A DNA stretch of 64,000 nt from Rhodococcus pseudokoreensis (GTDB taxonomy: Bacteria > Actinomycetota > Actinomycetes > Mycobacteriales > Mycobacteriaceae): assembly GCF_017068395.1 (NCBI RefSeq), contig NZ_CP070619.1, positions 7,812,001-7,876,000 of the forward strand, written 5' to 3'. This document shows positions 1 to 8,720 of the stretch, piece after piece. Both the position numbers and the translations under genes were made by a program. The notes under the pieces are model-generated. The model saw nothing but the letters and a program-made list of their open reading frames with translations. It did not search any database and was not told the origin of the DNA. Position 1 is the stretch's first letter; every line of letters starts with the position of its first letter.

Positions 1-1902
1 GTACACGTCCGGGATTCCGGGTCCGCACAGCTGGAGGAGTTTCTGGCCGAGCGCATCGGACCAGGCGTGCGGTGCCAGTTGCGTGCACAGCGACCCGAGG
101 GCCTTGCCGACAGTGCCGTCGATCACGGTGTCCAGCCAGCGGTGGAGGTCGCGTTCGAAGTCCTCGTTCACGTCGTTCCACGACGTCCGGGTCCCGGCTT
201 CCCGGACGGCCTTCTCCGCGTATGCGTGGACGCGGTCGCGGAAGTCGGGCACGTCGCCCGCGGCGCGGCCGTCGACCGGCCACACACCGAACAGGTTCTG
301 CCACAAAAACAGTCCGGTGGCGGGATCGGGGCTGGGGGCGATGCGCTCCCACTGGTCGACGCATTCCGCCCACAGGTCCGGCACCTGCGACAGGATGCCG
401 ATCCGGGCGCGGACGTCCTCGCCGCGCTTGGTGTCGTGCGTCGAGAGCGTCGTCATCGCCCGCGGCCACCGGCCGGCGCGCTCGGCGGCGGCGAGGTGGA
501 ATTCGGCGGGGGAGACGCCGACGTGCGCGGGGTTGCCGCCCACCTCCTGCAGCGACACCAGCCGGGCGGTGCGGTAGAACAGGCAGTCCTCTACGGATTT
601 CGCCATCACCGCGCCGCAGACCTGCTGGAAGCGGGTGGCCGCCTCACCGCAGGCGATCAGGGCGGCGGCGAGGGCGGACAGTGCCGCGGACCGCCCCGGT
701 TCGCGCCGCGCGGCGTCACCGATCACGCGGGTCGCGAGCCCGGCGAGCGGGCTGTAGTCGGACCGGTACACGGGCATCGCCGCGACGACGTCCACGACGG
801 CATCGCGCAGGTCCTCGGCGGTGCAGTCGGTGCCCGTCTCCGCGCGGATCGCGCGGACGAGGCGCCGGACCTCCGGGGCGAGGCCGGTGCCGGCGACGTC
901 GCGTTTGATCGCGGTTTCGTGCTCGTGGATCCACGTCACGTCACCCCGGTCGCCTGTGCGGGACGCCGACAGGGCGGTGAGCGCGGGAGCTCCCGACGGG
1001 TCGACGAACACGCCGCCGAGTTCGGCCAGTGCGTCGTAGCCGGTGGTGCCGTCGATCGGCAGGTGATCGTCCAGGGGTTCGGAGTGGCCGAGGATCTTCT
1101 CGATCACGAGCCAGCGGTCCGCGCCGATCACGCCGCGCAGCCGGTCGAGGTACCCGGCCGGGTCGGACAGCCCGTCGGGGTGGTCGATGCGCACGCCGTC
1201 GATCAAGTCGTCCGCCACCCAGCCCCGCAGTTCGCGGTGCGAGGCCTCGAACACGCGGGGGTCTTCCTGACGGATCCCGGCCAGTTCGCTGACCGCGAAG
1301 AATCGGCGGTACCCGATGAGCCCGGAGTTCCACGGGACCAGGCGGTACGACTGCGCGTCGTGCACCGACTCCGGCTCGGTCGCGTCCGTGCCGGGGGCGA
1401 TGGGGAACCGGTGCTCGTAGAACGCGAGCAGCGGCTCCGGTCCCGAGCGGTCGACGGTCAGCGACTCGCGGTCGGCGTCCGATCCGAGGACGGGCAGCGC
1501 GAGCCGTCCGCCCGCGCCGTTGTCCTCGCTCCAGTCGATGTCGAAGAAGTCGGCGTATTCGGAGCCGCGACCGTGCGTGAGAACGTCCCACCACCAGGCA
1601 TTCTCACGCGGATTCGCGACGCCCACATGATTGGGGACCAGGTCGACGACGAGGCCCATGCGGCGGCCGCGCAATTCCTGCGACAGCGCGGCCAGCGCCT
1701 CCCTGCCACCGAGGGCGGGGGACACGCGGGTGACGTCGGTGACGTCGTAACCGTGGGTCGAGCCCGTCGTGGCCGTCAGGATCGGCGACAGGTAGACGTG
1801 CGAGATCCCGAGGTCGTCCAGATAATCGGCGACGGCGGCGGCGTCCGCCAGGGTGAAGCAGTCTCCGCGCAGTTGCAGCCGGTAGGTGGCCGTGATCGCC
1901 AT
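1..1902 (-). CDS. treY: Maltooligosyl trehalose synthase TreY (3' end cut by window)
   Basis: TreY isomerises the reducing-end alpha-1,4 bond of maltooligosaccharides to an alpha-1,1 bond, so that TreZ can release trehalose in the cytoplasm. The 634 codons visible begin with TYRLQL, then YLSPI (about residue 37), the GH13 motif HGYDV (about 49-53) and DLVPNHVGVANP (about 85-95). TreY proteins usually have 720-800 residues, so the missing C-terminus lies left of base 1. The ATG at 1902 lies 13 bases after the glgX stop, so the two are probably co-transcribed, as in many actinobacterial glgX-treY-treZ clusters. The opposite strand also has long open frames here, which I take as GC-bias shadows. 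Confidence 0.93.
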   Translation of the reverse strand, partial: MAITATYRLQLRGDCFTLADAAAVADYLDDLGISHVYLSPILTATTGSTHGYDVTDVTRVSPALGGREALAALSQELRGRRMGLVVDLVPNHVGVANPRENAWWWDVLTHGRGSEYADFFDIDWSEDNGAGGRLALPVLGSDADRESLTVDRSGPEPLLAFYEHRFPIAPGTDATEPESVHDAQSYRLVPWNSGLIGYRRFFAVSELAGIRQEDPRVFEASHRELRGWVADDLIDGVRIDHPDGLSDPAGYLDRLRGVIGADRWLVIEKILGHSEPLDDHLPIDGTTGYDALAELGGVFVDPSGAPALTALSASRTGDRGDVTWIHEHETAIKRDVAGTGLAPEVRRLVRAIRAETGTDCTAEDLRDAVVDVVAAMPVYRSDYSPLAGLATRVIGDAARREPGRSAALSALAAALIACGEAATRFQQVCGAVMAKSVEDCLFYRTARLVSLQEVGGNPAHVGVSPAEFHLAAAERAGRWPRAMTTLSTHDTKRGEDVRARIGILSQVPDLWAECVDQWERIAPSPDPATGLFLWQNLFGVWPVDGRAAGDVPDFRDRVHAYAEKAVREAGTRTSWNDVNEDFERDLHRWLDTVIDGTVGKALGSLCTQLAPHAWSDALGQKLLQLCGPGIPDVY

Positions 1903-1915
1903 CGTCGCCCCCGGT

Positions 1916-4180
1916 TCAGGCGGTCCGGCGCAGCACGACCAGCGACCGGGACTCGACCTGCAGCGAATTCCCGGCCTTGATCACCGCGTCCTTCGCCCCG
2001 GTCGGCACGGCGGTGTCGAGCACCACCGCCCACTCGTCGGCGTAATCGGAATTCGGCGTCGAGAACTCGATCTCCTCGTCGTGCGCGTTGAAACACAGCA
2101 GGAACGAGTCGCCGACCACCCGCTCACCGCGATGGTTGGGTTCGGGGATGCCCTCGCCGTTGAGGAACACCGCGAGGGACTTCCCGAAACCGCTGTCCCA
2201 GTCCTCGGGGGTCATCTCCTCACCGGACGGGGTGAGCCAGGCGATGTCGCGGGTCTGGTCGCCGCTGCGGATGGGGGTGCCCTCGAAGAACCGGCGGCGG
2301 CGGAACACCGGATTCTTCATCCGCAGCGCGATCACCCGTTTGGTGAACTCGACGAGGTCGGCGTTGGTATCGGCCAGCGACCAGTCCATCCACGACAGTT
2401 CCGAGTCCTGGCAGTACACGTTGTTGTTGCCCTGCTGGGTGCGGCCCATCTCGTCACCGTGCGCCAGCATCGGCGTCCCCTGGCTGAGCAGGAGGGTGGC
2501 CAGGATGTTGCGGCTCTGCCGCCCCCGCAGATCGTGGATCTCCGGATCGTCGGTGGGTCCCTCCACGCCGCAGTTCCAGGACCGGTTGTGGCTCTCGCCG
2601 TCGTTGTTGTCCTCGCCGTTGGCCTCGTTGTGCTTCTCGTTGTACGACACGAGGTCGTGCAGGGTGAACCCGTCGTGGGCGATGACGAAGTTGATGCTCG
2701 CGCCGGGGCGGCGCCCGGTCGCCTCGTAGAGGTCGGAGGAGCCGGTGAGCCGGGACGCGAATTCGCCGAGCGTCGCCGGTTCGCCCCGCCAGTAGTCGCG
2801 GACGGTGTCCCGGTACTTGCCGTTCCATTCCGTCCACAGACCGGGGAAGTTGCCCACCTGGTAGCCGCCCTCGCCGATGTCCCACGGTTCGGCGATGAGC
2901 TTGACCTGGCTGACGATCGGATCCTGCTGGACGAGGTCGAAGAACGCGGAGAGCCGGTCGACGTCGTGCAGTTCGCGGGCGAGCGTCGACGCGAGGTCGA
3001 AGCGGAAGCCGTCGACGTGCATCTCGGTGACCCAGTACCGCAGCGAGTCCATGATCAGCTGCAGCGTGTGCGGGTGCCGGGCGTTGAGGCTGTTCCCGGT
3101 GCCCGTGTAGTCCATGTAGTGCTCGGCGTCGCCGTCGACGAGCCGGTAGTAGGCGGCGTTGTCGATGCCGCGGAACGAGATCGTCGGACCGAGATGGTTG
3201 CCTTCGGCGGTGTGGTTGTAGACGACGTCGAGGATCACCTCGATTCCCGCCTCGTGGAACGAGCGGACCATCGCCTTGAACTCCGACACCGCCGCGCCCG
3301 GCTTCTCCGCCGACGAATACCCGGTGTGCGGGGCCAGGAAGCCGAACGTGTTGTAGCCCCAGTAGTTCCGCAGCCCCTTGTCGAGCAGGGTCTGATCGTG
3401 CATGAACTGGTGCACCGGCATCAGTTCGATCGCCGTGACGCCGAGGTCGACGAGGTGGTCGATGATCACCGGATGCGCGAGGCCCGCGTACGTGCCGCGG
3501 AGTTCTTCCGGCACACCGGGATACGTCGCCGTCATGCCCTTGACGTGGGCCTCGTAGATCACGGTGTCGTGATACGGGTGTTTCGGTGCGCGGTCGGCGG
3601 CCCAGTCGAAGAACGGGTTGATCACGACCGTCGTCATCGTATGGCCGAGCGAATCGTGTCCGGGCAGCCCCGGCGCCGAGTCGTCCTCGGCTTCCGCTTC
3701 GAGTGCGTCCCCGGCGTCCTCCGCCTCGAGGTCGTCGTCGGTGTCGACGATCAGAACTGTGTCCCCGGCGTCGTCGTCCCCGGCATCCTCGGAGGCGGGC
3801 GCGTCGATGTCATAGGAGAACAGGGACCGGTCGCCGTCGAATTCGCCGTCGAACGCCTTGCCGTACGGGTCGAGGAGCAGCTTGCTGGGGTCGCAGCGGT
3901 GCCCGGCCGAGGGGTCCCACGGTCCGTGGATCCGGTACCCGTACCGCTGCCCGGGCACGACGGTCGGCAGGTAGGCGTGCCACACGTAACCGTCGACCTC
4001 GTCGAGACGCACCCGCGTCTCCGTGCCGTCCTTCGCGATCAGGCACAGATCGACTGCCTCAGCGACCTCGGAAAACAAGGAGAAGTTCGTCCCGGCCCCG
4101 TCGTAGGTGGCGCCCAGGGGGTAGGCGCTGCCGGGCCACACGGGAATGGGCGTGGTGCCGGTCGACTCGCTCGCTTCCAT
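1916..4180 (-). CDS. glgX: Glycogen debranching enzyme GlgX
   Basis: Cytoplasmic GH13 enzyme that hydrolyses alpha-1,6 branches of phosphorylase-trimmed glycogen. The 754 residues show an N-terminal CBM48-like domain (about 15-120), then the catalytic barrel with DVVYNHT (about 318-324), GFRFDLAST with the nucleophile Asp (about 391-399), LIAEPWD with the acid Glu (about 428-434) and IAHDGFT near 500. Between the two domains, about residues 126-175, is a 50-residue stretch very rich in Asp, Glu and Ala, absent from typical GlgX of 650-720 residues. The start ATG at 4180 sits 7 bases after TAGTGT on the minus strand, suggesting a leaderless transcript. treY follows 13 bases downstream. Confidence 0.95.
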   Translation of the reverse strand: MEASESTGTTPIPVWPGSAYPLGATYDGAGTNFSLFSEVAEAVDLCLIAKDGTETRVRLDEVDGYVWHAYLPTVVPGQRYGYRIHGPWDPSAGHRCDPSKLLLDPYGKAFDGEFDGDRSLFSYDIDAPASEDAGDDDAGDTVLIVDTDDDLEAEDAGDALEAEAEDDSAPGLPGHDSLGHTMTTVVINPFFDWAADRAPKHPYHDTVIYEAHVKGMTATYPGVPEELRGTYAGLAHPVIIDHLVDLGVTAIELMPVHQFMHDQTLLDKGLRNYWGYNTFGFLAPHTGYSSAEKPGAAVSEFKAMVRSFHEAGIEVILDVVYNHTAEGNHLGPTISFRGIDNAAYYRLVDGDAEHYMDYTGTGNSLNARHPHTLQLIMDSLRYWVTEMHVDGFRFDLASTLARELHDVDRLSAFFDLVQQDPIVSQVKLIAEPWDIGEGGYQVGNFPGLWTEWNGKYRDTVRDYWRGEPATLGEFASRLTGSSDLYEATGRRPGASINFVIAHDGFTLHDLVSYNEKHNEANGEDNNDGESHNRSWNCGVEGPTDDPEIHDLRGRQSRNILATLLLSQGTPMLAHGDEMGRTQQGNNNVYCQDSELSWMDWSLADTNADLVEFTKRVIALRMKNPVFRRRRFFEGTPIRSGDQTRDIAWLTPSGEEMTPEDWDSGFGKSLAVFLNGEGIPEPNHRGERVVGDSFLLCFNAHDEEIEFSTPNSDYADEWAVVLDTAVPTGAKDAVIKAGNSLQVESRSLVVLRRTA

Positions 4181-4187
4181 ATCGAGA

Positions 4188-4193
4188 ACACTA
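4188..4193 (-). promoter_or_regulatory. Putative -10 element of glgX
   Basis: TAGTGT on the minus strand, followed by 7 bases and the glgX ATG. It has the same geometry as other leaderless starts in this window. Confidence 0.5.
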
Positions 4194-4210
4194 GCCCGCG
4201 TTCGCGTCGC

Positions 4211-4258
4211 TCTCAGCCCGACGAGAGCGCACCGTCTCAGCCCGACGAGAGCGCACCG
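4211..4258. repeat. Two perfect tandem copies of a 24-bp hairpin unit
   Basis: The unit starting TCTCAGCCCGACGAGAGC is present twice (4211-4234 and 4235-4258), with a seven-base start of a third copy that runs into the bioA stop codon. Each unit can fold as GCTCTC-N8-GAGAGC. It lies between the bioA stop and the glgX promoter, so it could act as a terminator or mRNA 3' end for bioA. It resembles in layout, but not in sequence, the 24-bp array at 36291-36362. Confidence 0.85.
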
Positions 4259-5551
4259 TCAGCCCTGGGTGGAGGTCCGTGCGGCAGCAAGCATTCCGGT
4301 TGTGATCTTGCGCACGTCCTCGCTGGTGCACACGTACGGCGGCATCGCGTAGATCAGGTTGCGGAAGGGTCGCAACCAGACTCCGGCCGCCACCGCGGCG
4401 TCTGTTGCGGCCCGCATGTCGACGGGCTCGGAGAGTTCGATCACTCCGATCGCGCCGAGCACCCGGACGTCCCGGACGCCGGGCAGTTCCCGGGCAGGCG
4501 CGAGACCCGATTCGAGCCCGCGGCGAACGTCCTCGACCTCGCCTCGCCAGTCGCGCGAGAGTAGGAGTTCGATCGACGCCACCGCGACGGCGCACGCGAG
4601 CGGGTTCGCCATGAACGTAGGTCCGTGCATCAACCCGCCCGCGTCGCCGGCGCTGATGGTCTCGGCGACGTCGGTGGAGCAGAGCGTCGCGGCGAGGGTC
4701 AGGTATCCGCCGGTGAGGGCCTTGCCGACGCACATGATGTCGGGGCGGGTCCCGGCGTGGTCCGCGGCGAACAGTTCGCCGGTGCGGCCGAAGCCCGTGG
4801 CGATCTCGTCGAACACGAGCAGGAGCCCGTGCTCGTCGCAGATGCGGCGCAGTTCCGACAGGTACCGGGGGTCGTGGAAGCGCATGCCTCCGGCGCCCTG
4901 GACCACCGGCTCCACGACGACGGCCGCGAGTTCGTCGGTGTGCGCGGCTACCAGGCGCTCGAACTCCGCGACGTACCGCGGGTCGAACTCGCGCGGCGGC
5001 GGTCCCGCGAACACCTGCCGTGCGAGGACGTCTGTCCACAGGGAATGCATGCCGCCGTCCGGGTCGCAGACGCTCATCGGCGCGAACGTGTCGCCGTGAT
5101 AGCCGCCGCGCCAGGTCAGCAGCCGATGCCGCTCCGGCCTGCCGCGACTGCGCCAGTACTGCAGGCACATCTTGACGGCGACCTCGACCGACACCGAACC
5201 GGAATCGGCGAGGAACACCTTGTCGAGTCCGCCCGGGGTGATCTCCACGAGCAGCTGGGCGAGCCGCGCGGCCGGTTCGTGGGTCAGCCCGCCGAACATC
5301 ACGTGGCTCATCCGGCCGAGCTGCGCGGTCGCCGCCGCGTCGAGGACGGGATGCCGGTAGCCGTGAACCGCCGCCCACCATGAACTCATGCCGTCGACGA
5401 GTTCGCGTCCGTCGGCGAGAGTGAGGCGGGTGCCGCTCGCCTCGGCCACCACGAGCGGGGTGGTCGTTGCAGGGAAGGCGCCGTATGGATGCCAGAGCAG
5501 CGAGGCATCGAGGGAGGTGATGTCGTCGGCGGACAGGCTCGGGGAGGTCAC
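4259..5551 (-). CDS. bioA: Adenosylmethionine-8-amino-7-oxononanoate aminotransferase BioA
   Basis: PLP enzyme of biotin synthesis that converts KAPA to DAPA using S-adenosylmethionine as amino donor. The class III aminotransferase sequence shows [46 protein letters not shown], and the PLP lysine region [10 protein letters not shown] chose GTG 5551 (430 residues): a TAGGGT element ends 7 bases before it on the minus strand, and the distance to LWHPY then matches mycobacterial BioA. An upstream ATG at 5569 (436 residues) is the alternative. It is divergent from bioF, with one BioQ box between. Biotin steps bioF and bioD are on the other strand. Confidence 0.95.
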   Translation of the reverse strand: MTSPSLSADDITSLDASLLWHPYGAFPATTTPLVVAEASGTRLTLADGRELVDGMSSWWAAVHGYRHPVLDAAATAQLGRMSHVMFGGLTHEPAARLAQLLVEITPGGLDKVFLADSGSVSVEVAVKMCLQYWRSRGRPERHRLLTWRGGYHGDTFAPMSVCDPDGGMHSLWTDVLARQVFAGPPPREFDPRYVAEFERLVAAHTDELAAVVVEPVVQGAGGMRFHDPRYLSELRRICDEHGLLLVFDEIATGFGRTGELFAADHAGTRPDIMCVGKALTGGYLTLAATLCSTDVAETISAGDAGGLMHGPTFMANPLACAVAVASIELLLSRDWRGEVEDVRRGLESGLAPARELPGVRDVRVLGAIGVIELSEPVDMRAATDAAVAAGVWLRPFRNLIYAMPPYVCTSEDVRKITTGMLAAARTSTQG

Positions 5552-5558
5552 GGTCTCG

Positions 5559-5564
5559 ACCCTA
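5559..5564 (-). promoter_or_regulatory. Putative -10 element of bioA
   Basis: TAGGGT read on the minus strand, 7 bases before GTG 5551. It decides the start choice for bioA if the transcript is leaderless. Confidence 0.45.
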
Positions 5565-5594
5565 GCCATCGGAGGAAAAGTGGGTCCACCCGGG

Positions 5595-5609
5595 TTGAAC
5601 ACCGTTCAA
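5595..5609. promoter_or_regulatory. BioQ operator between bioA and bioF
   Basis: TTGAACACCGTTCAA is a perfect 6-3-6 palindrome in the divergent bioA-bioF promoter region. It contains the TGAAC-N3-GTTCA pattern known for the TetR-type biotin repressor BioQ of corynebacteria and mycobacteria. A nearly identical core occurs twice in front of bioB (15663-15691), beside the bioQ gene. It sits about 20-34 bases upstream of the presumed bioF transcription start, a position suited to repression. Confidence 0.85.
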
Positions 5610-5615
5610 GTCGCG

Positions 5616-5621
5616 TATGGT
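5616..5621 (+). promoter_or_regulatory. Putative -10 element of bioF
   Basis: TATGGT followed by 7 bases and GTG 5629. This supports GTG 5629 over the ATG at 5617, which lies inside this element. Confidence 0.45.
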
Positions 5622-5628
5622 GCCGAGT

Positions 5629-6771
5629 GTGAGTACCGACCACACCTTCACCACCTGGCTCGACGACGTCGAGGAGCGGCGCCGCGCCGCAGGGCTGCGC
5701 CGCGAGCTGCGGCCACGCACGTCCGGCAGCGCGCTCATCGATTTGGCGTCCAACGACTACCTCGGGCTCGTCCGACACCCTGAGGTGCTGCACGGCGCGA
5801 TGACCGCGCTGCGGCGGTGGGGCGCCGGGGCCACCGGCTCGCGACTGGTGACGGGATCGACCACCGAACACGAACTGCTCGAAACGGAACTGGCCGAGTT
5901 CGTCGGTGCCGACGCCGGGCTGGTGTTCTCCTCCGGGTACACCGCGAATCTCGGCGCCGTCACCGCGCTGTCCGGCGCCGGATCGCTGATCGTCTCCGAC
6001 GCGGGCAGTCACGCCTCGCTCGTCGACGCATGCCGGCTGTCGCGGGCCCGGGTGGCCGTCGCGCCGCACGCCGATCTCGACTTCGTCCGCAGCGCACTGG
6101 CCACCCGGCCGGAGGAGCGGGCACTGGTCGTGACCGATTCGGTGTTCAGCGCGGACGGTGATCTCGCACCCCTCGTCGACCTGCACCGGGTCTGCCGCGA
6201 GTACGGCGCGTTTCTCGTGGTGGACGAGGCCCACGGTGTCGGAGTCCGCGGCGCAGGGGGCCGCGGACTCGTGCACGAGGTGGGACTCGCGGGCGAACAC
6301 GACATCGTCGTCACGGCCACGCTGTCGAAGTCGCTGGCCAGCCAGGGCGGTGTGGTGCTGGCGTCGGAGAAGGTGCGCGCACATCTCGTCGACGCCGCGC
6401 GCACGTTCATCTTCGACACCGGACTGGCCCCGGCGGCCGTCGGTGCGGCCCGGGCCGCCCTCGCCGTTCTGCGGCGTGAACCGCACCGCGCCGACTCCGT
6501 CCTGGACCGCGCCCGGGATCTCGCGCGGTTCACCGGTGCCGCGGCACCCGAGTCCGCCGTGGTCTCGGTGATCCTCGGGGACCCGCAACGCGCCTTCGAC
6601 GCCGCGGCCGCCTGCCGCGAGCAGGGGCTGCACGTCGGCTGCTTCCGGCCCCCGTCGGTGCCCGAGGGCACGTCGCGGCTGCGGCTCACCGCCCGCGCGA
6701 CGCTCGATCCGGACGAACTGGCGCGGATCGAGTCCGTGCTCACCGACGTCCTGGCGGGGGCGTCGGCATGA
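5629..6771 (+). CDS. bioF: 8-amino-7-oxononanoate synthase BioF
   Basis: PLP enzyme that condenses pimeloyl thioester with L-alanine to KAPA, the first ring-forming precursor of biotin. About 380 residues, normal for the alpha-oxoamine synthase family. Visible are ASNDYLGL near the N-terminus, [20 protein letters not shown] and the PLP lysine region [13 protein letters not shown]. The start GTG 5629 is favoured by the TATGGT element 7 bases before it; ATG 5617 in the same frame would add four residues. The stop overlaps the bioD start (ATGA). The BioQ palindrome just upstream implies repression when biotin is abundant. Confidence 0.96.
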   Translation: MSTDHTFTTWLDDVEERRRAAGLRRELRPRTSGSALIDLASNDYLGLVRHPEVLHGAMTALRRWGAGATGSRLVTGSTTEHELLETELAEFVGADAGLVFSSGYTANLGAVTALSGAGSLIVSDAGSHASLVDACRLSRARVAVAPHADLDFVRSALATRPEERALVVTDSVFSADGDLAPLVDLHRVCREYGAFLVVDEAHGVGVRGAGGRGLVHEVGLAGEHDIVVTATLSKSLASQGGVVLASEKVRAHLVDAARTFIFDTGLAPAAVGAARAALAVLRREPHRADSVLDRARDLARFTGAAAPESAVVSVILGDPQRAFDAAAACREQGLHVGCFRPPSVPEGTSRLRLTARATLDPDELARIESVLTDVLAGASA

Positions 6772-7463
6772 GCATCCTGATGGTTACTGGAACGTCGACG
6801 GACGTCGGCAAGACGGTGGTGACGGCGGCGCTCGCGGCGGCCGCGCGCGAGGCAGGCCTGTCCGTCGCGGTGTGCAAGCCCGCGCAGACCGGCGTCGCGC
6901 CGGGCGAGCACGGCGATCTTGCGGAGGTGACCCGGCTGTCCGGCGTCACCGCGGTGGTGGAACTCGCCCGCTACCCCGAACCGCTGGCCCCCGACACCGC
7001 CGCCCGCCGCAGCGGTTTGCCGATGCTGCGGTGCGACGACGTCGTCGAGGCGGTCCGCGGGCTCGCCGACCGGCACGATCTGGTCCTCGTCGAGGGTGCG
7101 GGCGGGTTGCTGGTGCGGATGGGCGCCGAGGGCTTCACGCTCGTCGATCTCGCGCTCGCTCTCGGCGCACCGGCTGTCGTGGTCGCGGCGGCCGGACTCG
7201 GCACGCTCAACCACACCGAACTCACGACCCGGGCGCTGGCGGCGGCCGGCGTCGCCTGTGCAGGCACGGTGATCGGGTCGTGGCCGGACGAGCCCGGGCT
7301 CGCCGAGCGGTGCAATCTGGACGACCTGCCCGCGGTGACGGGTGTCGACCTGGCCGGCTCGATCCCGGCGGGCAGCGGCCGCCTCGACCCGGCGTCGTTC
7401 GCCGCGGCCGCGTCCACGTGGTTCGACGGCACCTGGCTGAAGACGACGATCACGGCTCGCTGA
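6768..7463 (+). CDS. bioD: Dethiobiotin synthetase BioD
   Basis: ATP-dependent carboxylase that closes the ureido ring of DAPA to give dethiobiotin, the substrate of BioB. 231 residues. The P-loop GTSTDVGKT lies at about residues 7-15, and VEGAGGLLV at about 108-116 is the second conserved motif of the family. It overlaps bioF by four bases, so the two are translationally coupled in one BioQ-controlled operon. The final step, bioB, is about 8 kb away. No clear terminator hairpin is seen in the 9 bases before the convergent VOC gene. Confidence 0.96.
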   Translation: MSILMVTGTSTDVGKTVVTAALAAAAREAGLSVAVCKPAQTGVAPGEHGDLAEVTRLSGVTAVVELARYPEPLAPDTAARRSGLPMLRCDDVVEAVRGLADRHDLVLVEGAGGLLVRMGAEGFTLVDLALALGAPAVVVAAAGLGTLNHTELTTRALAAAGVACAGTVIGSWPDEPGLAERCNLDDLPAVTGVDLAGSIPAGSGRLDPASFAAAASTWFDGTWLKTTITAR

Positions 7464-7472
7464 GCGCGACGG

Positions 7473-7847
7473 TCAGGATTCCGCGAGCACCGACAGCACG
7501 TTGCCTGCCGGGTCGGTGAACCACGCGATGTCCGGCCCGTTGCCGCGCATGATTCCCTTGTCGTCCTGCTCGAAACCGTCGTATCGCAGGAACCGGATCC
7601 CGCGTTCGGTGAGCGCGTCGACGGCCTTCTCGACGTCGTCGACCGCAAAGTTGAGGATCGTGAACGTCGCAGGCGTGTGGTCGGGTTTCGGGTAGATCAG
7701 CACCACGGGACCCTTGGGGAGATGCAGGCCCAGCAGGCCCATCTCCTCCTCGGTGACCTCGAGCCCCAGGGTGTCGGTGTAGAAGGACTTGGCCGCGGCG
7801 ATGTCGTCGACGGCGAATCCGCTGAATGCTCTCGCGTTGTTCAACAT
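7473..7847 (-). CDS. VOC-fold (glyoxalase/bleomycin-resistance-like) protein
   Basis: 124 residues with two beta-alpha-beta-beta-beta modules: [20 protein letters not shown] at the N-terminus and [18 protein letters not shown] in the second half, ending in [12 protein letters not shown]. This is the common vicinal-oxygen-chelate fold of glyoxalase I, dioxygenases and antibiotic-binding proteins. The substrate cannot be told from sequence. It follows another VOC gene by 30 bases and is likely co-transcribed with it. The gene is convergent with bioD and is not an obvious part of biotin synthesis. Confidence 0.85.
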   Translation of the reverse strand: MLNNARAFSGFAVDDIAAAKSFYTDTLGLEVTEEEMGLLGLHLPKGPVVLIYPKPDHTPATFTILNFAVDDVEKAVDALTERGIRFLRYDGFEQDDKGIMRGNGPDIAWFTDPAGNVLSVLAES

Positions 7848-7877
7848 GGCTCTGTTTCTTTCCTGCCGGTGGGTGGG

Positions 7878-8264
7878 TCAGGACATCTCGGCCCGCGCCT
7901 GCGCGCTGAGCTGGATTACCTGAACGTAGTTGCCGTCGGGGTCGACGGCGGTGCCGAACCAGCTGCCGTCACGATCCTCGAGCGGGGACAGCCACGCGGC
8001 CCCGAGGTCGTCGAGGCGGCCGGCCGCGGCGCTGGCGTCGGCGACCTCGAAATTGAGGAGGACACGCCCGGGTTCGGGATTCGTGTCGCCGACGTCGTCG
8101 CGCCGGTCGAGCATGATGTAGAAACCGTCGAAATCGAGGACGTCGTAGCCCGGTTCGCCGGGCGTGCGGTCGACCTTCGGCGAGAACGCGGCCGTGTACC
8201 AGTCCCGCAATCGTTCGGGGTGTGTGCTGGCGAGCAGGATGCTTCCGATCGTGGCGTCGGCCAT
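7878..8264 (-). CDS. VOC-fold (glyoxalase-like) protein
   Basis: 128 residues with a VOC fold: IGSILLASTHPERLRDWYTAAF at the start, a central FYIMLDRRDD strand, VLLNFEVADASAAAGRLDDLG and the closing WFGTAVDPDGNYVQVIQL. Function within the superfamily is unknown. A good Shine-Dalgarno, GGAGG, lies 6 bases before the ATG at 8264. It is first in a two-gene minus-strand unit with the VOC gene at 7473-7847 and is divergent from the succinate dehydrogenase operon, with a 171-base shared promoter region that carries a Crp-like palindrome closer to the sdh side. Confidence 0.85.
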   Translation of the reverse strand: MADATIGSILLASTHPERLRDWYTAAFSPKVDRTPGEPGYDVLDFDGFYIMLDRRDDVGDTNPEPGRVLLNFEVADASAAAGRLDDLGAAWLSPLEDRDGSWFGTAVDPDGNYVQVIQLSAQARAEMS

Positions 8265-8389
8265 GATTTCCTCCCGGTGGGGTTCGGTTTCGGTGGTCCT
8301 ATAGGTATCGACTCGGCCGCCCGGCGAAATTCATCGCCGCCGGTTTTCCGGGGGCCGAAAGCTGCCCCGGTTCCCCGGAATATCGGTAG

Positions 8390-8405
8390 TGTGATTCAGG
8401 TCACG
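8390..8405. promoter_or_regulatory. Crp-like binding site upstream of the sdh operon
   Basis: TGTGATTCAGGTCACG matches TGTGA-N6-TCACA, the consensus of actinobacterial cAMP receptor proteins, at all but the last base. It lies 31 bases before the first codon of the sdh operon's small gene. Control of succinate dehydrogenase by Crp is plausible but inferred. Confidence 0.55.
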
Positions 8406-8435
8406 GCTACATCCGGCTGGGTTGGGAGGGGTCAC

Positions 8436-8720
8436 ATGTCGACCTCCGAAATGCTCGAATTGAATCGCACCATCGACCGCCTTCGGCGCGCTGTCGGTTC
8501 GTTGCGAACGATGTACGGCGACGCAGCATCCGTGCGGCGACTGAGCAATGATCTGGAGCGCCTCGAGATCGACGCGCGAGATCTCGACGCCTCGCCACCG
8601 AACGTCGTCCACCGCGAACCGGTGGAGCGAATCAAGGTGTCGGACACCCCGTACGACGCGTCGATGTGGCTCGGTATCGATGACGAGGGGCTGGGCGGGC
8701 TCCACTACGAGCGCGGATGA
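8436..8720 (+). CDS. Small conserved protein leading the sdh operon (Rv0250c-like)
   Basis: 94 residues, starting at ATG 8436 with GGGAGG as Shine-Dalgarno. The first two thirds are helical and heptad-like (LELNRTIDRLRRAVGSLR, then LSNDLERLEIDARDLD), suggesting a coiled coil. The tail reads DTPYDASMWLGIDDEGLG. There are no Cys residues and no signal peptide or membrane segment. Position and size match M. tuberculosis Rv0250c, the uncharacterised first gene of the sdh1 operon. The stop overlaps the start of the membrane-anchor gene (ATGA), so translation is coupled. A role in assembly or regulation of the complex is only a guess. Confidence 0.8.
   Translation: MSTSEMLELNRTIDRLRRAVGSLRTMYGDAASVRRLSNDLERLEIDARDLDASPPNVVHREPVERIKVSDTPYDASMWLGIDDEGLGGLHYERG

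Noticed and set aside
67..1980. A long plus-strand open frame across the left end
   Set aside because: The minus strand encodes TreY with clear motifs; the plus frame has no family signature.
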